Below are positions 16,893 to 25,927 of a stretch of 64,000 nt of DNA, piece by piece. The translations under genes and the position numbers were made by a program. Below the pieces are notes generated by a model. It had not been told where the DNA came from. It saw only the letters and a program-made list of their open reading frames with translations, and ran no database searches. The stretch is from Bradyrhizobium sp. 164. Lineage in GTDB: Bacteria; Pseudomonadota; Alphaproteobacteria; Rhizobiales; Xanthobacteraceae. The stretch covers positions 186,001 to 250,000 of the forward strand of contig NZ_JADPKA010000050.1 in the NCBI RefSeq assembly GCF_023073715.1, read 5' to 3'. The first letter of the stretch is position 1, and every line of letters starts with the position of its first letter.

Positions 16893-18491
16893 ATGACAGC
16901 AGCACAAAACGACCGCTCCACGTCGACGCCCTCGGTGGCCTCGGCGCACGACAAGATTCTTATCGTCGACTTCGGCAGCCAGGTGACGCAGCTGATCGCG
17001 CGCCGCGTGCGCGAGGACGGCGTCTATTGCGAGATCGTCCCGTTCAACAAGGCCGAAGCCGCCTTCAACGAGATGAAACCGAAGGCGGTGATCCTCTCCG
17101 GCGGGCCAGAGTCGGTGCACGAGGCCGGCTCGCCCCGCGTCCCGCAAGCGATCTTCGATTCCGGCGTGCCGGTGATGGGCATCTGCTACGGCCAGATGAC
17201 CATGGCAGCCCAACTCGGCGGCGAGGTCGAGGGCGGCCATCACCGCGAATTCGGCCGCGCCGATGTCGAGGTGAAGGCGCCGAGCAAGCTGTTCGAGGAC
17301 GTCTGGTCACCAGGCGGCAAGAATCAGGTCTGGATGAGCCATGGCGACCGGATCACCAGGATGCCGCCGGGCTTCTCGGTGGCCGGCACCTCGCCGAACG
17401 CGCCGTTCGCCATCATCCAGGACGAGACGCGCAAATATTACGGCCTGATGTTCCACCCGGAAGTGGTGCACACGCCCGACGGCGCGAAACTGATCCGCAA
17501 CTTCGTGCGTAGGATCGCCGGCCTTTCCGGCGACTGGACCATGCGCGCCTTCCGCGAGGAGGAGATCCAAAAAATCCGCCAGCAGGTCGGCAAAGGCAAG
17601 GTGATCTGCGGCCTTTCCGGCGGCGTCGATTCAGCCGTCGCGGCCGTGCTGATTCACGAGGCGATCGGCGACCAGCTCACCTGCGTCTTCGTCGATCATG
17701 GCCTTTTGCGCCTCGACGAAGCCAAGACCGTGGTCGACCTGTTCCGCCACCATTACAACATCCCGCTCGTGCACGTGGATGCCTCGAAGCAGTTCCTCGG
17801 CGAGCTCGAAGGCGTCACCGATCCGGAAACGAAGCGCAAGACCATCGGCCGCCTCTTCATCGAGGTGTTTGAAGAGGAGGCCAAGAAGATCGGCGGCGCC
17901 GACTTCCTCGCGCAGGGCACGCTCTATCCTGACGTGATCGAGAGCGTCTCCTTCACTGGCGGCCCCTCGGTGACAATCAAGTCGCACCACAATGTCGGTG
18001 GCCTGCCCGAGCGCATGAACATGAAGCTCGTCGAGCCCTTGCGCGAGCTGTTCAAGGACGAGGTGCGTAAGCTGGGCCGCGAGCTCGGCCTTCCCGAAAT
18101 CTTCGTTGGCCGCCACCCGTTCCCGGGCCCGGGCCTCGCCATCCGCTGCCCCGGCGAAATCACCAAAGACAAGCTCGACATCCTGCGCAAGGCCGACGCC
18201 GTCTACATCGATCAGATCCGGAAAGCAGGCCTCTACGACGAGATCTGGCAGGCCTTTGCCGTGCTGCTCCCCGTCAAGACCGTCGGCGTCATGGGCGACG
18301 GCCGCACCTACGACTACGTCGTCGGCCTGCGCGCCGTCACCTCCACCGACGGCATGACCGCGGACTTCTACCAGTTCGACATGAAGTTCTTGGGCGAGAC
18401 CGCCACGCGCATCATCAACGAGGTGAAGGGCGTGAACCGGGTGGTGTATGACGTGACGAGCAAGCCACCGGGGACGATTGAGTGGGAGTAG
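16893..18491 (+). CDS. guaA: GMP synthase (glutamine-hydrolysing)
   Basis: A 532-residue GMP synthase converting XMP to GMP with ATP and glutamine. The class I amidotransferase domain has nucleophile Cys98 in GICYGQ and the His188/Glu190 pair in FHPE. The ATP pyrophosphatase domain follows with P-loop SGGVDS (242-247), and the dimerisation domain ends in the invariant PPGTIEWE. The ATG at 16893 is used because it yields the conserved N-terminus; the ribosome site is weak, and in-frame ATGs at 16809 and 16821 are possible. The 3' end of guaA is a known integration site for genomic islands, which matters for the next gene. Confidence 0.96.
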   Translation: MTAAQNDRSTSTPSVASAHDKILIVDFGSQVTQLIARRVREDGVYCEIVPFNKAEAAFNEMKPKAVILSGGPESVHEAGSPRVPQAIFDSGVPVMGICYGQMTMAAQLGGEVEGGHHREFGRADVEVKAPSKLFEDVWSPGGKNQVWMSHGDRITRMPPGFSVAGTSPNAPFAIIQDETRKYYGLMFHPEVVHTPDGAKLIRNFVRRIAGLSGDWTMRAFREEEIQKIRQQVGKGKVICGLSGGVDSAVAAVLIHEAIGDQLTCVFVDHGLLRLDEAKTVVDLFRHHYNIPLVHVDASKQFLGELEGVTDPETKRKTIGRLFIEVFEEEAKKIGGADFLAQGTLYPDVIESVSFTGGPSVTIKSHHNVGGLPERMNMKLVEPLRELFKDEVRKLGRELGLPEIFVGRHPFPGPGLAIRCPGEITKDKLDILRKADAVYIDQIRKAGLYDEIWQAFAVLLPVKTVGVMGDGRTYDYVVGLRAVTSTDGMTADFYQFDMKFLGETATRIINEVKGVNRVVYDVTSKPPGTIEWE

Positions 18492-18553
18492 GGGGGCGAG
18501 TTGAGGCCAATGTGGTCTCGCCGGTGTTGAGGCGCTTTGAGGAGCAACAATAG

Positions 18554-20245
18554 ATGCATAGAATTATAAAGGCGCATCTAAACAGTTTTGTTCAGAGTCA
18601 AGGACTCGAAGCGGACGAAGAATCAATTCAGTTTGAGAAGTTTGCGATCTACTGTGTTCTTTCGTCGCGCTATAGCGCTGCGTTCGATCTCGACGACATT
18701 TCCGCAGGGGCGGGCGAGGATGGGATCGATGGGGCCGCCATTGTCATTGATGAGATCGTTACAACTTCTAACGAAGACGCAAAGGACATTTTTTCTTCGT
18801 CTCGGCGAAACCACGACGTCGATGTTCAGTTTATTCAGGCTAAGCGGTCCGAAGGTTTCGATCTCGGTGATTTTCTCAAGTTCAAAGAGGCGATACTTCG
18901 TTTTGCGACTCAATCGCCCTACCTCGTAACTAATGATGTATTGATAGAGGCACGGCAAATCTTCGACGTTGTAGTCAACGAAGTGCCGAAAATTCGGAAC
19001 GGCAAGCCTTCGTTGACTGCGCGCTTTGTCACGACCGGCCTTTATCAGAAACCAGCGGCCCTTGAGACCGCGTTAGCTGATTTTCAAATTCAGCTTAAAG
19101 AGCTTGGTTTGTTTCACGACATTGACGTCCGGTTTATCGACCGAGACGAACTCACACGAATGTGGGTGAGTACGTACTCCGGGATTGACGCGAGCTTGCC
19201 TGCTTTCAGTACAGCGGCCCTACCGAACATTGCCGGAATTGACGAAGCTTACTTGGCTGTGGTTCGGGCGAGCGACTTTGTAACTAACCTCCTTGTGTCG
19301 GACGATGGAAATTTGCGGACGCAGGTATTCGAGGAGAACGTCCGTTCGTTCCTCGGTCACGATAATCCGGTCAACCAATCCATCGCGGCAACTCTGGGAT
19401 CAGAGGCGGCGAGCCGGTTTCCAGTATTGAACAACGGAATCACAATCGTCAGTCCCGATATCAAATTGCAGGGTACCACCCTGCATCTACGTAACTACCA
19501 GATCGTCAACGGATGTCAGACGTCCAACGTGCTCTTTGAAAATCGCAATGCGGTGGGCGACGTTATGGTCAACATCAAAGTGGTGAAGACGCAGCTTGAG
19601 GACGTTTTCTCTGAGCTAGTCCGTGCAACAAATAGTCAGACGAAAGTGGAGGATACGCAGTTCCTTTCATTGCGTCCAATAATCAAGCGAGTTGAGCAGT
19701 ACTTCAACACTTACGATGGCATGGAGAGTCGGCTTCATCTCGAACGGCGAGATCGCCAGTACGTCGGACAAGATATCCCGGCAACGAGAATCTTTTCTCT
19801 TCACAATGCCGCGAAGTGTGTGGCGGCAATGTTTTGCAATCGGCCCGAACTGGCTGCCCGATATCCGAAACAGATGTACGAAGAGCTGACGAAATCTATT
19901 TTTGCCGACGAGACGAAGGAGTCGGTCTTTTATGCATCGTGTTTGACCATGTACCATTTCAATCTGCTTGTTTCGAACAGCACCATTCCACAGAACATGA
20001 AACGCTTTAAATGGCACATGTTGCCACTGGTTCGCGCGATCGTAAGTAGTAAAACTGTCCCACAGCTAAACTCTAAGCGAGCGGAAGTGGAAGCGGCCCA
20101 AATCATTGGGGCGATGGGCCAGCATGGTCAGCCAGCGACTTTGGTTTTCAATAAGGTCGTGGAAATTTATCAGGCCTTAGGAGAGGTATCTCTAGACCGA
20201 TTGAAGCGCCAGACCATCTTAAACGAGGCCCTTTCGATGGTGTGA
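18554..20245 (+). CDS. AIPR family protein with N-terminal QxK nuclease-like motif
   Basis: A 563-residue protein. The middle, around residues 290-330, has LNNGITIV followed by the YQIVNGCQTSNVLFEN segment typical of AIPR (abortive infection phage resistance) proteins. The N-terminal part has GEDGIDG at 54-60, then VQFIQAKRS at 91-99. That spacing of D-G-x-D and Q-x-K resembles Mrr-like restriction endonuclease folds, so it may be a nuclease. Codon use and G+C are unlike the neighbours: two 60-base lines I counted are 43% and 57%. GAGGAG precedes the ATG. It lies alone, 62 bases after guaA, with no methylase, ATPase or integrase beside it. Confidence 0.85.
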   Translation: MHRIIKAHLNSFVQSQGLEADEESIQFEKFAIYCVLSSRYSAAFDLDDISAGAGEDGIDGAAIVIDEIVTTSNEDAKDIFSSSRRNHDVDVQFIQAKRSEGFDLGDFLKFKEAILRFATQSPYLVTNDVLIEARQIFDVVVNEVPKIRNGKPSLTARFVTTGLYQKPAALETALADFQIQLKELGLFHDIDVRFIDRDELTRMWVSTYSGIDASLPAFSTAALPNIAGIDEAYLAVVRASDFVTNLLVSDDGNLRTQVFEENVRSFLGHDNPVNQSIAATLGSEAASRFPVLNNGITIVSPDIKLQGTTLHLRNYQIVNGCQTSNVLFENRNAVGDVMVNIKVVKTQLEDVFSELVRATNSQTKVEDTQFLSLRPIIKRVEQYFNTYDGMESRLHLERRDRQYVGQDIPATRIFSLHNAAKCVAAMFCNRPELAARYPKQMYEELTKSIFADETKESVFYASCLTMYHFNLLVSNSTIPQNMKRFKWHMLPLVRAIVSSKTVPQLNSKRAEVEAAQIIGAMGQHGQPATLVFNKVVEIYQALGEVSLDRLKRQTILNEALSMV

Positions 20246-20376
20246 CTCGGTCCTGTGCTCGAGCTGTTTCGAGACTTGCCGTAGTCCTGATCTCGCGCAG
20301 GTGCCCAGCGCTGGCGTCCGATGTGTGTTGCGCTCCGCCATGATACAACACTGCACCGCCCTCCGGAGCTGTGTTT

Positions 20377-21633
20377 ATGTCGACCGCCGCCACCGCTCAA
20401 CCTCCCACGACGCCCACCTCCACCGACCCCGAAACCCTCGGCTGGATGCGTGGTTTTCCGCCGCCGCCCGACCGCACCATTACCTTCCAGGACGGCTCGT
20501 TCCGCAGCTTCCCCGAACTGCGCTGGGCCTGGAGCAACATCCGCCAGCTGGTGCCGACGGTGAACGTCTGGCGCGGGGCGGGGCCGGCGTCGGTGCTGCC
20601 GCGGGAGGACCATGACATCGGCGCGGTCGCCTCGATTACGATGGACGGCCGCCCGCTTACGTTCGCAAAAATGCTGGAGGAGACCTACACCGACGGCATC
20701 GCGGTGCTGCATCGGGGCAAGCTGATTTATGAGCGCTATTTCGGTGCCTTGAAGCCGCACAAACCGCATATCGCGATGTCGGTGACGAAGTCGTTCACCG
20801 GCGTGCTGGCGGGCATGCTGGTCGCCGAGGGCAAGATCGATCCGCAGGCGCCCGTCACGGATTATGTGCCGGAGCTGAAGGCAAGCGCGTTCGCCGACGC
20901 GCGCGTGCACGAGGTCATGGATATGACCACGGGGCTCGCATACACGGAGGTCTACACCGACAAGAATTCGGATGTGTGGGGATTGCGACGTGCGAACGGC
21001 ATGGCGCCGATCCCGCCGGGTTATGACGGCGCGACCACGATCTTCGATTTCCTCATCGCGCAGAAGAAGCAGGGCGAGCACGGCAAGGCCTTTGCCTACA
21101 AGACGATCAACACCGACGTGCTGGCCTGGATTTGCCGCCGCGTCAGCGGCATGACGCTGTCCGATCTTCTCTCCGAGCGCATCTGGCAGCCGATGGGTGC
21201 AGAGGAGGACGCGCATTATCACGTCGACCGCATCGGCACCGAGAGCGGCGGTGGCGGTCTCTCCACGACACTGCGCGATCTCGCCCGCTTCGGCGAGACC
21301 ATGCGCAATCACGGCCGCTTCAACGGCCGCCAGATCGTGCCTTCGTCTGTGGTCGAGGACATCGCGCGCGGCGGCGATCCCCAGAAATTCAAGCCGGCCG
21401 GCTACACCACGCTGCCGGGCGCCTCCTACCGCAATCAATGGTGGGTCAGCCACAATGCCCACGGCGCCTATATGGCGCGCGGCGTCCACGGCCAGGGCAT
21501 CTACATCGATCCCAAAGCCGAAATGGTGATCGCCCGCTATGCCTCGCATCCCATGGCGGGCAACGCCGCCAACGATCCCGTGACACTGCCGGCCTACATG
21601 GCGCTGGCGAAGGAGCTGATGGCGGGCGGGTAG
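20377..21633 (+). CDS. Serine hydrolase, beta-lactamase/class C fold
   Basis: A 418-residue protein. SVTKS near residue 133 is the S-x-x-K nucleophile motif. YKTINTD lies where the Y-x-N motif is expected but does not match it, and GVHGQGIYI replaces the K-T-G box. This pattern resembles 6-aminohexanoate-dimer hydrolase and related esterases rather than true beta-lactamases. No convincing signal peptide is present, so it is probably cytoplasmic. The ATG at 20377 has CGGAG 8 bases upstream; a GTG two codons earlier is less likely. Confidence 0.88.
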   Translation: MSTAATAQPPTTPTSTDPETLGWMRGFPPPPDRTITFQDGSFRSFPELRWAWSNIRQLVPTVNVWRGAGPASVLPREDHDIGAVASITMDGRPLTFAKMLEETYTDGIAVLHRGKLIYERYFGALKPHKPHIAMSVTKSFTGVLAGMLVAEGKIDPQAPVTDYVPELKASAFADARVHEVMDMTTGLAYTEVYTDKNSDVWGLRRANGMAPIPPGYDGATTIFDFLIAQKKQGEHGKAFAYKTINTDVLAWICRRVSGMTLSDLLSERIWQPMGAEEDAHYHVDRIGTESGGGGLSTTLRDLARFGETMRNHGRFNGRQIVPSSVVEDIARGGDPQKFKPAGYTTLPGASYRNQWWVSHNAHGAYMARGVHGQGIYIDPKAEMVIARYASHPMAGNAANDPVTLPAYMALAKELMAGG

Positions 21634-21691
21634 GGTGGCCGAGGCGCCCGTTCGCGCCACACGCTCGGTGTTATCGTCCGACTTGATTGGG

Positions 21692-21773
21692 TGATCCAGT
21701 ATCCAGAGACGATCATGATTGAACCGAGAGGCCGCGGCGTACTGGGTCGCCCGGTCGAGCCGGGCGACGACAG
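21692..21773. repeat. Palindromic intergenic repeat, family B copy 2
   Basis: It runs from GATCCAGTATCCAGAGACGA through GCCGCGGCGTACTGG to the hairpin CGCCCGGTCGAGCCGGGCG. The central 15 bases are identical to the copy at 16262 while the outer hairpin differs. It separates the serine hydrolase from the AraC gene. Confidence 0.8.
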
Positions 21774-21845
21774 TACAAACCGCAAGATCGGTCGAGCACG
21801 CCATGGCCGTCCGCAGCTAACTGGAGCCGCCACGGAGGAAGGACG

Positions 21846-22727
21846 ATGAAGGCGGCGCTGCAAACCTATCAGGACCGGATGCGACGGGTGTTGGACCATA
21901 TCGACCGGCATCTCGACCATGATCTGGACCTCGACACGTTGAGCGGTGTTGCGGCCTTCTCGAAATTTCATTTCCACCGGCAGTTTTCGGCGACCTTCGG
22001 GCTGTCCGTGCATCGCTATGTCCAGCTCGCCCGCATGAAGCGCGCTTCGCATCAGCTCGCCTACACGGACGCGCAGAGAGTCACGGACATCGCGATCGAG
22101 GCCGGCTACGACGCACCGGACGCCTTCGCCCGCGCCTTTCGGCAACGGTTCGGGCAATCGCCGTCGTCGTTCCGGAAATCTCCCGACTGGGAACCGTGGC
22201 TTGCGGCCTTCGGGCCTCTCGACAACGCGAGGAGCAAGCTCATGCAGACGACCTTTACCCGTGACGACGTGACGATCCGCGATGTGCCCACCACGAAGGT
22301 GGCGATCATGGAGCATCGAGGCGACCCGGCAACGCTACAAGCTACCCTCCAGCGCTTCATCGCGTGGCGCAAGGCAGCGGGCCTGCACCCCAGGACAAAT
22401 CCGACCTTCAACGTCTGGCGCTCCGAACGGCGTCCTGCCTCGCCCGCCGACTACAGCGTGGACCTTTGCGTCGGTACCGACCGGGCGATCGTGGCCAATG
22501 GCGAAGGGATCAAGGCCGGCGAGATCCCCGGCGGCCGCTGCGCCGTGCTGCGCGTGGTCGGCTACACCAACAATCTGGAGCCCGCCGCGCTCTATCTTTA
22601 TCGCGACTGGCTTCCGGCCAGCGGCGAGGAAGCGCGCGACTTCCCGATCTATTGCCAGCGGCTGAGCTTCTTCCCGGAGGTGCCGGAGCATGAGACGGTC
22701 GCGGAGCTCTTTCTGCCGCTGAAATAG
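21846..22727 (+). CDS. AraC-type regulator with GyrI-like C-terminal domain
   Basis: A 293-residue protein. The N-terminal 110 residues are two AraC helix-turn-helices: LDTLSGVAAFSKFHFHRQF is the first and VTDIAIEAGYDAPDAFARAF the second. The C-terminal 155 residues are a GyrI-like small-molecule-binding domain of the SbmC/Rob type, which usually binds hydrophobic ligands. This order suggests a ligand-responsive activator. The ATG follows GGAGG. Its target is not evident; the divergent or adjacent genes are not transporters. Confidence 0.92.
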   Translation: MKAALQTYQDRMRRVLDHIDRHLDHDLDLDTLSGVAAFSKFHFHRQFSATFGLSVHRYVQLARMKRASHQLAYTDAQRVTDIAIEAGYDAPDAFARAFRQRFGQSPSSFRKSPDWEPWLAAFGPLDNARSKLMQTTFTRDDVTIRDVPTTKVAIMEHRGDPATLQATLQRFIAWRKAAGLHPRTNPTFNVWRSERRPASPADYSVDLCVGTDRAIVANGEGIKAGEIPGGRCAVLRVVGYTNNLEPAALYLYRDWLPASGEEARDFPIYCQRLSFFPEVPEHETVAELFLPLK

Positions 22728-22889
22728 GTCCTCGGACCGCGGCCTGTCCCAGCCGATCGCGAGCAACGGAGAGGCCGTTATCCACGACCGCCGGGCCATG
22801 ACTGTTCATGTGAATGAGCATCAGCGAACTGAAGCAGATCAGGCTACTGCGCGCAGGGGATTGAACCTCATCGCCGCCCCGGCGACGCC

Positions 22890-23399
22890 TCAACTTCGCG
22901 ACATCTTCTCGAACCGCTTCACCAGTCGCTCCCGCTTCAGCCGCGACAGCCGCTGGATCCAGAACATGCCGTCGAGTTGGTCGATCTCGTGCTGGTGGCA
23001 CACCGCGCGCAGGCCGTCCGATTCCTCGGTTCGTGTGTTGCCGTCGAGATCCTGATAGCTGATCCGCACGCGCGCGTGGCGCTGGACCTCGTCGTTGACG
23101 CCGGGCATCGAGACGCTGCCTTCGCGATGCAGGATCATCTCGGGCGAGGCCCATTCAATGACCGGATTGACATAGGTGAGCGGGCCGTCGTCCCTGGCGT
23201 CGAGCTCGAGCACCACGACGCGCAAGGGCACTCCGATATGCGGCGCGGTGATGCCGATGCCCGGTGCGGCGCGCATCGTGTCGAGCAAGTCGTGCGCAAG
23301 TTCGCGCAAGCCGTCGTCGAACGCGGTCACGGGGCGCGCTGGCGTCGCGAGTCGGCGGTCGGGGTAGCGGAGGAGGGGGCGGATGGTCATGCAGGGCAT
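22890..23399 (-). CDS. Peptide deformylase-like protein with altered active site
   Basis: A 169-residue protein aligning by eye over all three deformylase motifs, but each is changed. Motif I reads GIGITAPH (47-54), with His54 where Gln is expected. Motif II reads EGSVS (93-97), with Ser95 where the metal-binding Cys is expected. Motif III reads HEIDQ (137-141), with Gln141 replacing the second metal-binding His. I checked all three codons on the DNA. It should not bind metal normally and is probably not a housekeeping deformylase. The ATG at 23399 overlaps the cupin stop as TGATG, so the two are translationally coupled; an ATG at 23390 is the alternative. Confidence 0.9.
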   Translation of the reverse strand: MPCMTIRPLLRYPDRRLATPARPVTAFDDGLRELAHDLLDTMRAAPGIGITAPHIGVPLRVVVLELDARDDGPLTYVNPVIEWASPEMILHREGSVSMPGVNDEVQRHARVRISYQDLDGNTRTEESDGLRAVCHQHEIDQLDGMFWIQRLSRLKRERLVKRFEKMSRS

Positions 23400-23860
23400 C
23401 ACGCGTCCGGATACGGCGTGCCGTCCTTGTGCAGGAAGCGGCCGTCGGATGCCGGGCTCATCATGTCGATGTCGGAGCAGGTGATGAGGTCGTCTTGCGA
23501 GCGCGAGCCGATTTCGAGATAGACCGCCGTCGCATTCGACCTGTTGATCATGTGATGGCCGTTGCCGCTTGCCTTGGGAAAGGCGGCGCAATCGCCCGCG
23601 CGCAGCACGGTTTCGCCGTCGTTCTCGATCAGCGTCACTTCGCCTTCCAGCACATAGACGAATTCGTCCTCGTGCGAATGCCAGTGCCGCTGGCTCGACC
23701 AACCGCCCGGCGGCAGGCGCATCAGGTTGACGCCGAAATCCGACAGGCCTCCGGCATCACCGAGCCGCTGCCGGATGCGGTCGGCGCATGGGGTGCTGAA
23801 GGGCGCCGGATAGCCGGAACCCTTGCGGGCCGGCGTCCTGGCGAGGTCAATCTTGGGCAT
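23399..23860 (-). CDS. Cupin domain protein coupled to the deformylase-like gene
   Basis: A 153-residue cupin. RHWHSHEDEFVYVLEGEVTL (about residues 58-77) is motif 1 with the His/His/Glu metal ligands, and GHHMINRSNATAVYLEIG supplies motif 2. The remaining C-terminal part ends YPDA and resembles cupins that act with N-terminal-modifying or sugar enzymes, but I cannot name a substrate. AGGGAA precedes the ATG. It is the first gene of a two-gene operon with the PDF-like protein, suggesting a shared pathway. Confidence 0.85.
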   Translation of the reverse strand: MPKIDLARTPARKGSGYPAPFSTPCADRIRQRLGDAGGLSDFGVNLMRLPPGGWSSQRHWHSHEDEFVYVLEGEVTLIENDGETVLRAGDCAAFPKASGNGHHMINRSNATAVYLEIGSRSQDDLITCSDIDMMSPASDGRFLHKDGTPYPDA

Positions 23861-24242
23861 GGACGGGTTCCCTGCATTTCAGCGCGCCGATGGAGGAGCA
23901 CATCGCGACGCATCGTCGGACACAGCCGCACGCGGCGCGGCGAGCGTCTGGAGAGCGGACGGACGAATGGTCACGATCGCAATCGTGGACCAGGTCAGGA
24001 TCAGTGGGATGATGCCATTGTGCAGCTGTTTTGCCCGACGAGTCAAATTGCGGCTCGCGCATCGTGAGGTGCCAGCACCCTAAGTCGTTGATCTTGCAGC
24101 ACCCGGCTACTGTGCATGGGGTTGTTTTCGCGACTTTTAATTGGCAGATCACAAAACGTGCCGCAAAATTTTACGTCGGCTTGTCGACCCCGGCTGTTCC
24201 CATTCGTCTTCCACGCAAGACAGACCTGAACGGGAGACCCAA
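23861..24242. other. Intergenic region between divergent cupin and MFS genes
   Basis: These 382 bases hold no convincing reading frame. The part from about 24080 to 24180 is noticeably richer in A and T than the surroundings and probably contains the promoter of the MFS gene. I could not fix -35 and -10 elements. Confidence 0.5.
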
Positions 24243-25463
24243 ATGACCCAATCCCCCTATCGCTGGGTGATCGTCGCCGCCGGCGGCCTGCTCGGCTGCG
24301 TCGCGATCGGCGGCATGTTTTCGCTGCCGGTGTTCCTGCAGCCGATCGCGAAGGACACCGGCTGGTCGGTGACCGGCATCTCCAGCGCGATGACGATCGG
24401 CTTTCTGGCAATGGCCTTCACCAGCATGGCCTGGGGCACGCTGACGGATCGATTCGGGCCGCGGCCGGTGGTGCTGACGGGATCGACCGTGCTGGCGCTG
24501 AGCCTGTTCGCCGCGAGCCATGCGACCTCGCTGATCGTTTTCCAGTTTGTGTTCGGGCTCCTGGTCGGGGCGGCCTGCGCGGCGATCTTCGCGCCGATGA
24601 TGGCGACCGTGACCGGCTGGTTCGAGACCCATCGCAGCCTCGCCGTGTCGCTGGTGTCGGCTGGCATGGGCATGGCGCCGATGACGATGGCGCCGTTCGC
24701 GGCCTGGCTCGTTTCCGGCCACGATTGGCGGACCTCGATGCAGATTGTCGCCCTGGTGGTCGGCGCCATCATGATCCCGGTCTCGTTCCTGGTGCGCCGT
24801 CCGCCGGCGCTCGCGCACGCGGCCGCCGCACCAACGGGCGAGGGGGCCGGGCAGGGCGAGCTGTCGATGGGCGAGGCATTGCGCTCGCCGCAATTTTTGA
24901 TCCTGCTCGCCACCAACTTCTTCTGCTGCGCCACCCATTCCGGTCCGATCATCCACACCGTCAGCTATGCCGTGAGCTGCGGCATTCCGCTGGTCGCGGC
25001 AGTGACGATCTACAGCATCGAGGGTTTTGCCGGCCTGGGCGGCCGCATCGCCTTCGGCGTGCTCGGCGACCGCTTCGGCGCCAAGCGGGTGCTGGTCTCC
25101 GGCCTCCTGCTCCAGGCGTTCGGTGCGCTCGCCTACGTCTTCGCGCATCAGCTCACGACGTTCTACGCGGTCGGCGCCGTCTTCGGTTTCATCTATGCCG
25201 GCACCATGCCGCTCTACGCCGTGCTCATCCGCGAGAACTTTCCGCTCAAGATGATGGGCACGGTGATCGGCGGCACGGCGATGGCCGGCAGCCTCGGCAT
25301 GGCAACCGGTCCGCTCGCCGGCGGCCTGATCTACGACGCGTTCTCGAGCTATGCCTGGCTCTATATCGCCTCCTGGGCGATGGGTCTCGGGGCCTTCCTG
25401 ATGGCAATGACGTTCCGCCCGTTCGCAAAGCCGCAAGGCGAGGTGGCAGCGGCGCCGGCATAA
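24243..25463 (+). CDS. MFS transporter, monocarboxylate/OFA-like
   Basis: A 406-residue membrane protein with 12 predicted helices in two bundles of six, split by a hydrophilic loop near residue 190-215. GTLTDRFGPRPVV after helix 2 and FGVLGDRFGAKRVLV after helix 8 are the MFS signature loops. The overall pattern resembles the oxalate/formate and monocarboxylate group, but the substrate cannot be read. GGGAGA precedes the ATG at 24243. No catabolic gene is on the same strand next to it. Confidence 0.88.
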   Translation: MTQSPYRWVIVAAGGLLGCVAIGGMFSLPVFLQPIAKDTGWSVTGISSAMTIGFLAMAFTSMAWGTLTDRFGPRPVVLTGSTVLALSLFAASHATSLIVFQFVFGLLVGAACAAIFAPMMATVTGWFETHRSLAVSLVSAGMGMAPMTMAPFAAWLVSGHDWRTSMQIVALVVGAIMIPVSFLVRRPPALAHAAAAPTGEGAGQGELSMGEALRSPQFLILLATNFFCCATHSGPIIHTVSYAVSCGIPLVAAVTIYSIEGFAGLGGRIAFGVLGDRFGAKRVLVSGLLLQAFGALAYVFAHQLTTFYAVGAVFGFIYAGTMPLYAVLIRENFPLKMMGTVIGGTAMAGSLGMATGPLAGGLIYDAFSSYAWLYIASWAMGLGAFLMAMTFRPFAKPQGEVAAAPA

Positions 25464-25484
25464 GTTCGTGATCGAGGCGCAGCA

Positions 25485-25871
25485 TCAGAGCTGCGCCTCG
25501 ATCGCCGCCTTGTCGATCACCGACCAGACCTGCCGGATCTTTCCATTGTGAAACGCGTAGAAGACGTGCTCGCAAAAGGACACGCGCCTGCCGTTCACCT
25601 CGAGTCCCAGGAATTGTCCGACCGGCGCGCAGTCGAATGCCAGCCGGCACGCGATGGTGGGCGGATCTGAGGTCAGCAGCGCGATGTTGAAACGCAGATC
25701 CGGGATGTCGCGAAAGTCCTGCTCCAACATCGCACGATAGCCAGACAGGCCGAGCGGGCGGCCGTTGTGGACGACATCGTCATGCACGAACTGGCCGAGG
25801 CCCGGCCAGTCCTGCCGGTTCAGGCAGGCGATGTAATTGCGATAGCGGTCGGCGAGATCGGCGCTGTTCAT
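25485..25871 (-). CDS. SnoaL-like ester cyclase family protein
   Basis: A 128-residue NTF2-like fold protein. NRQDWPGLGQFVHDDVVHNG and DIPDLRFNIALLTSDPPTIACRL are typical of the SnoaL-like polyketide cyclase/ester cyclase group. The reaction is unknown. GGAGC precedes the ATG. It lies 56 bases downstream of the MarR-GNAT gene on the same strand and may be cotranscribed with it. Confidence 0.82.
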   Translation of the reverse strand: MNSADLADRYRNYIACLNRQDWPGLGQFVHDDVVHNGRPLGLSGYRAMLEQDFRDIPDLRFNIALLTSDPPTIACRLAFDCAPVGQFLGLEVNGRRVSFCEHVFYAFHNGKIRQVWSVIDKAAIEAQL

Positions 25872-25927
25872 CGTGAAGCTCCATGCTGCAAGGATAACGC
25901 GGCAGGAGGCGAATTCGCCTCGCGGCG

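Noticed and set aside
18492..20376. Direct repeats (attachment sites) flanking the AIPR gene.
   Set aside because: I compared the last 45 bases of guaA with the sequence after 20245 by eye and saw no duplicated stretch.
20170..21804. A 544-codon minus-strand frame opposite the serine hydrolase.
   Set aside because: It crosses the AIPR gene end and a palindromic repeat, and has shadow-type composition.
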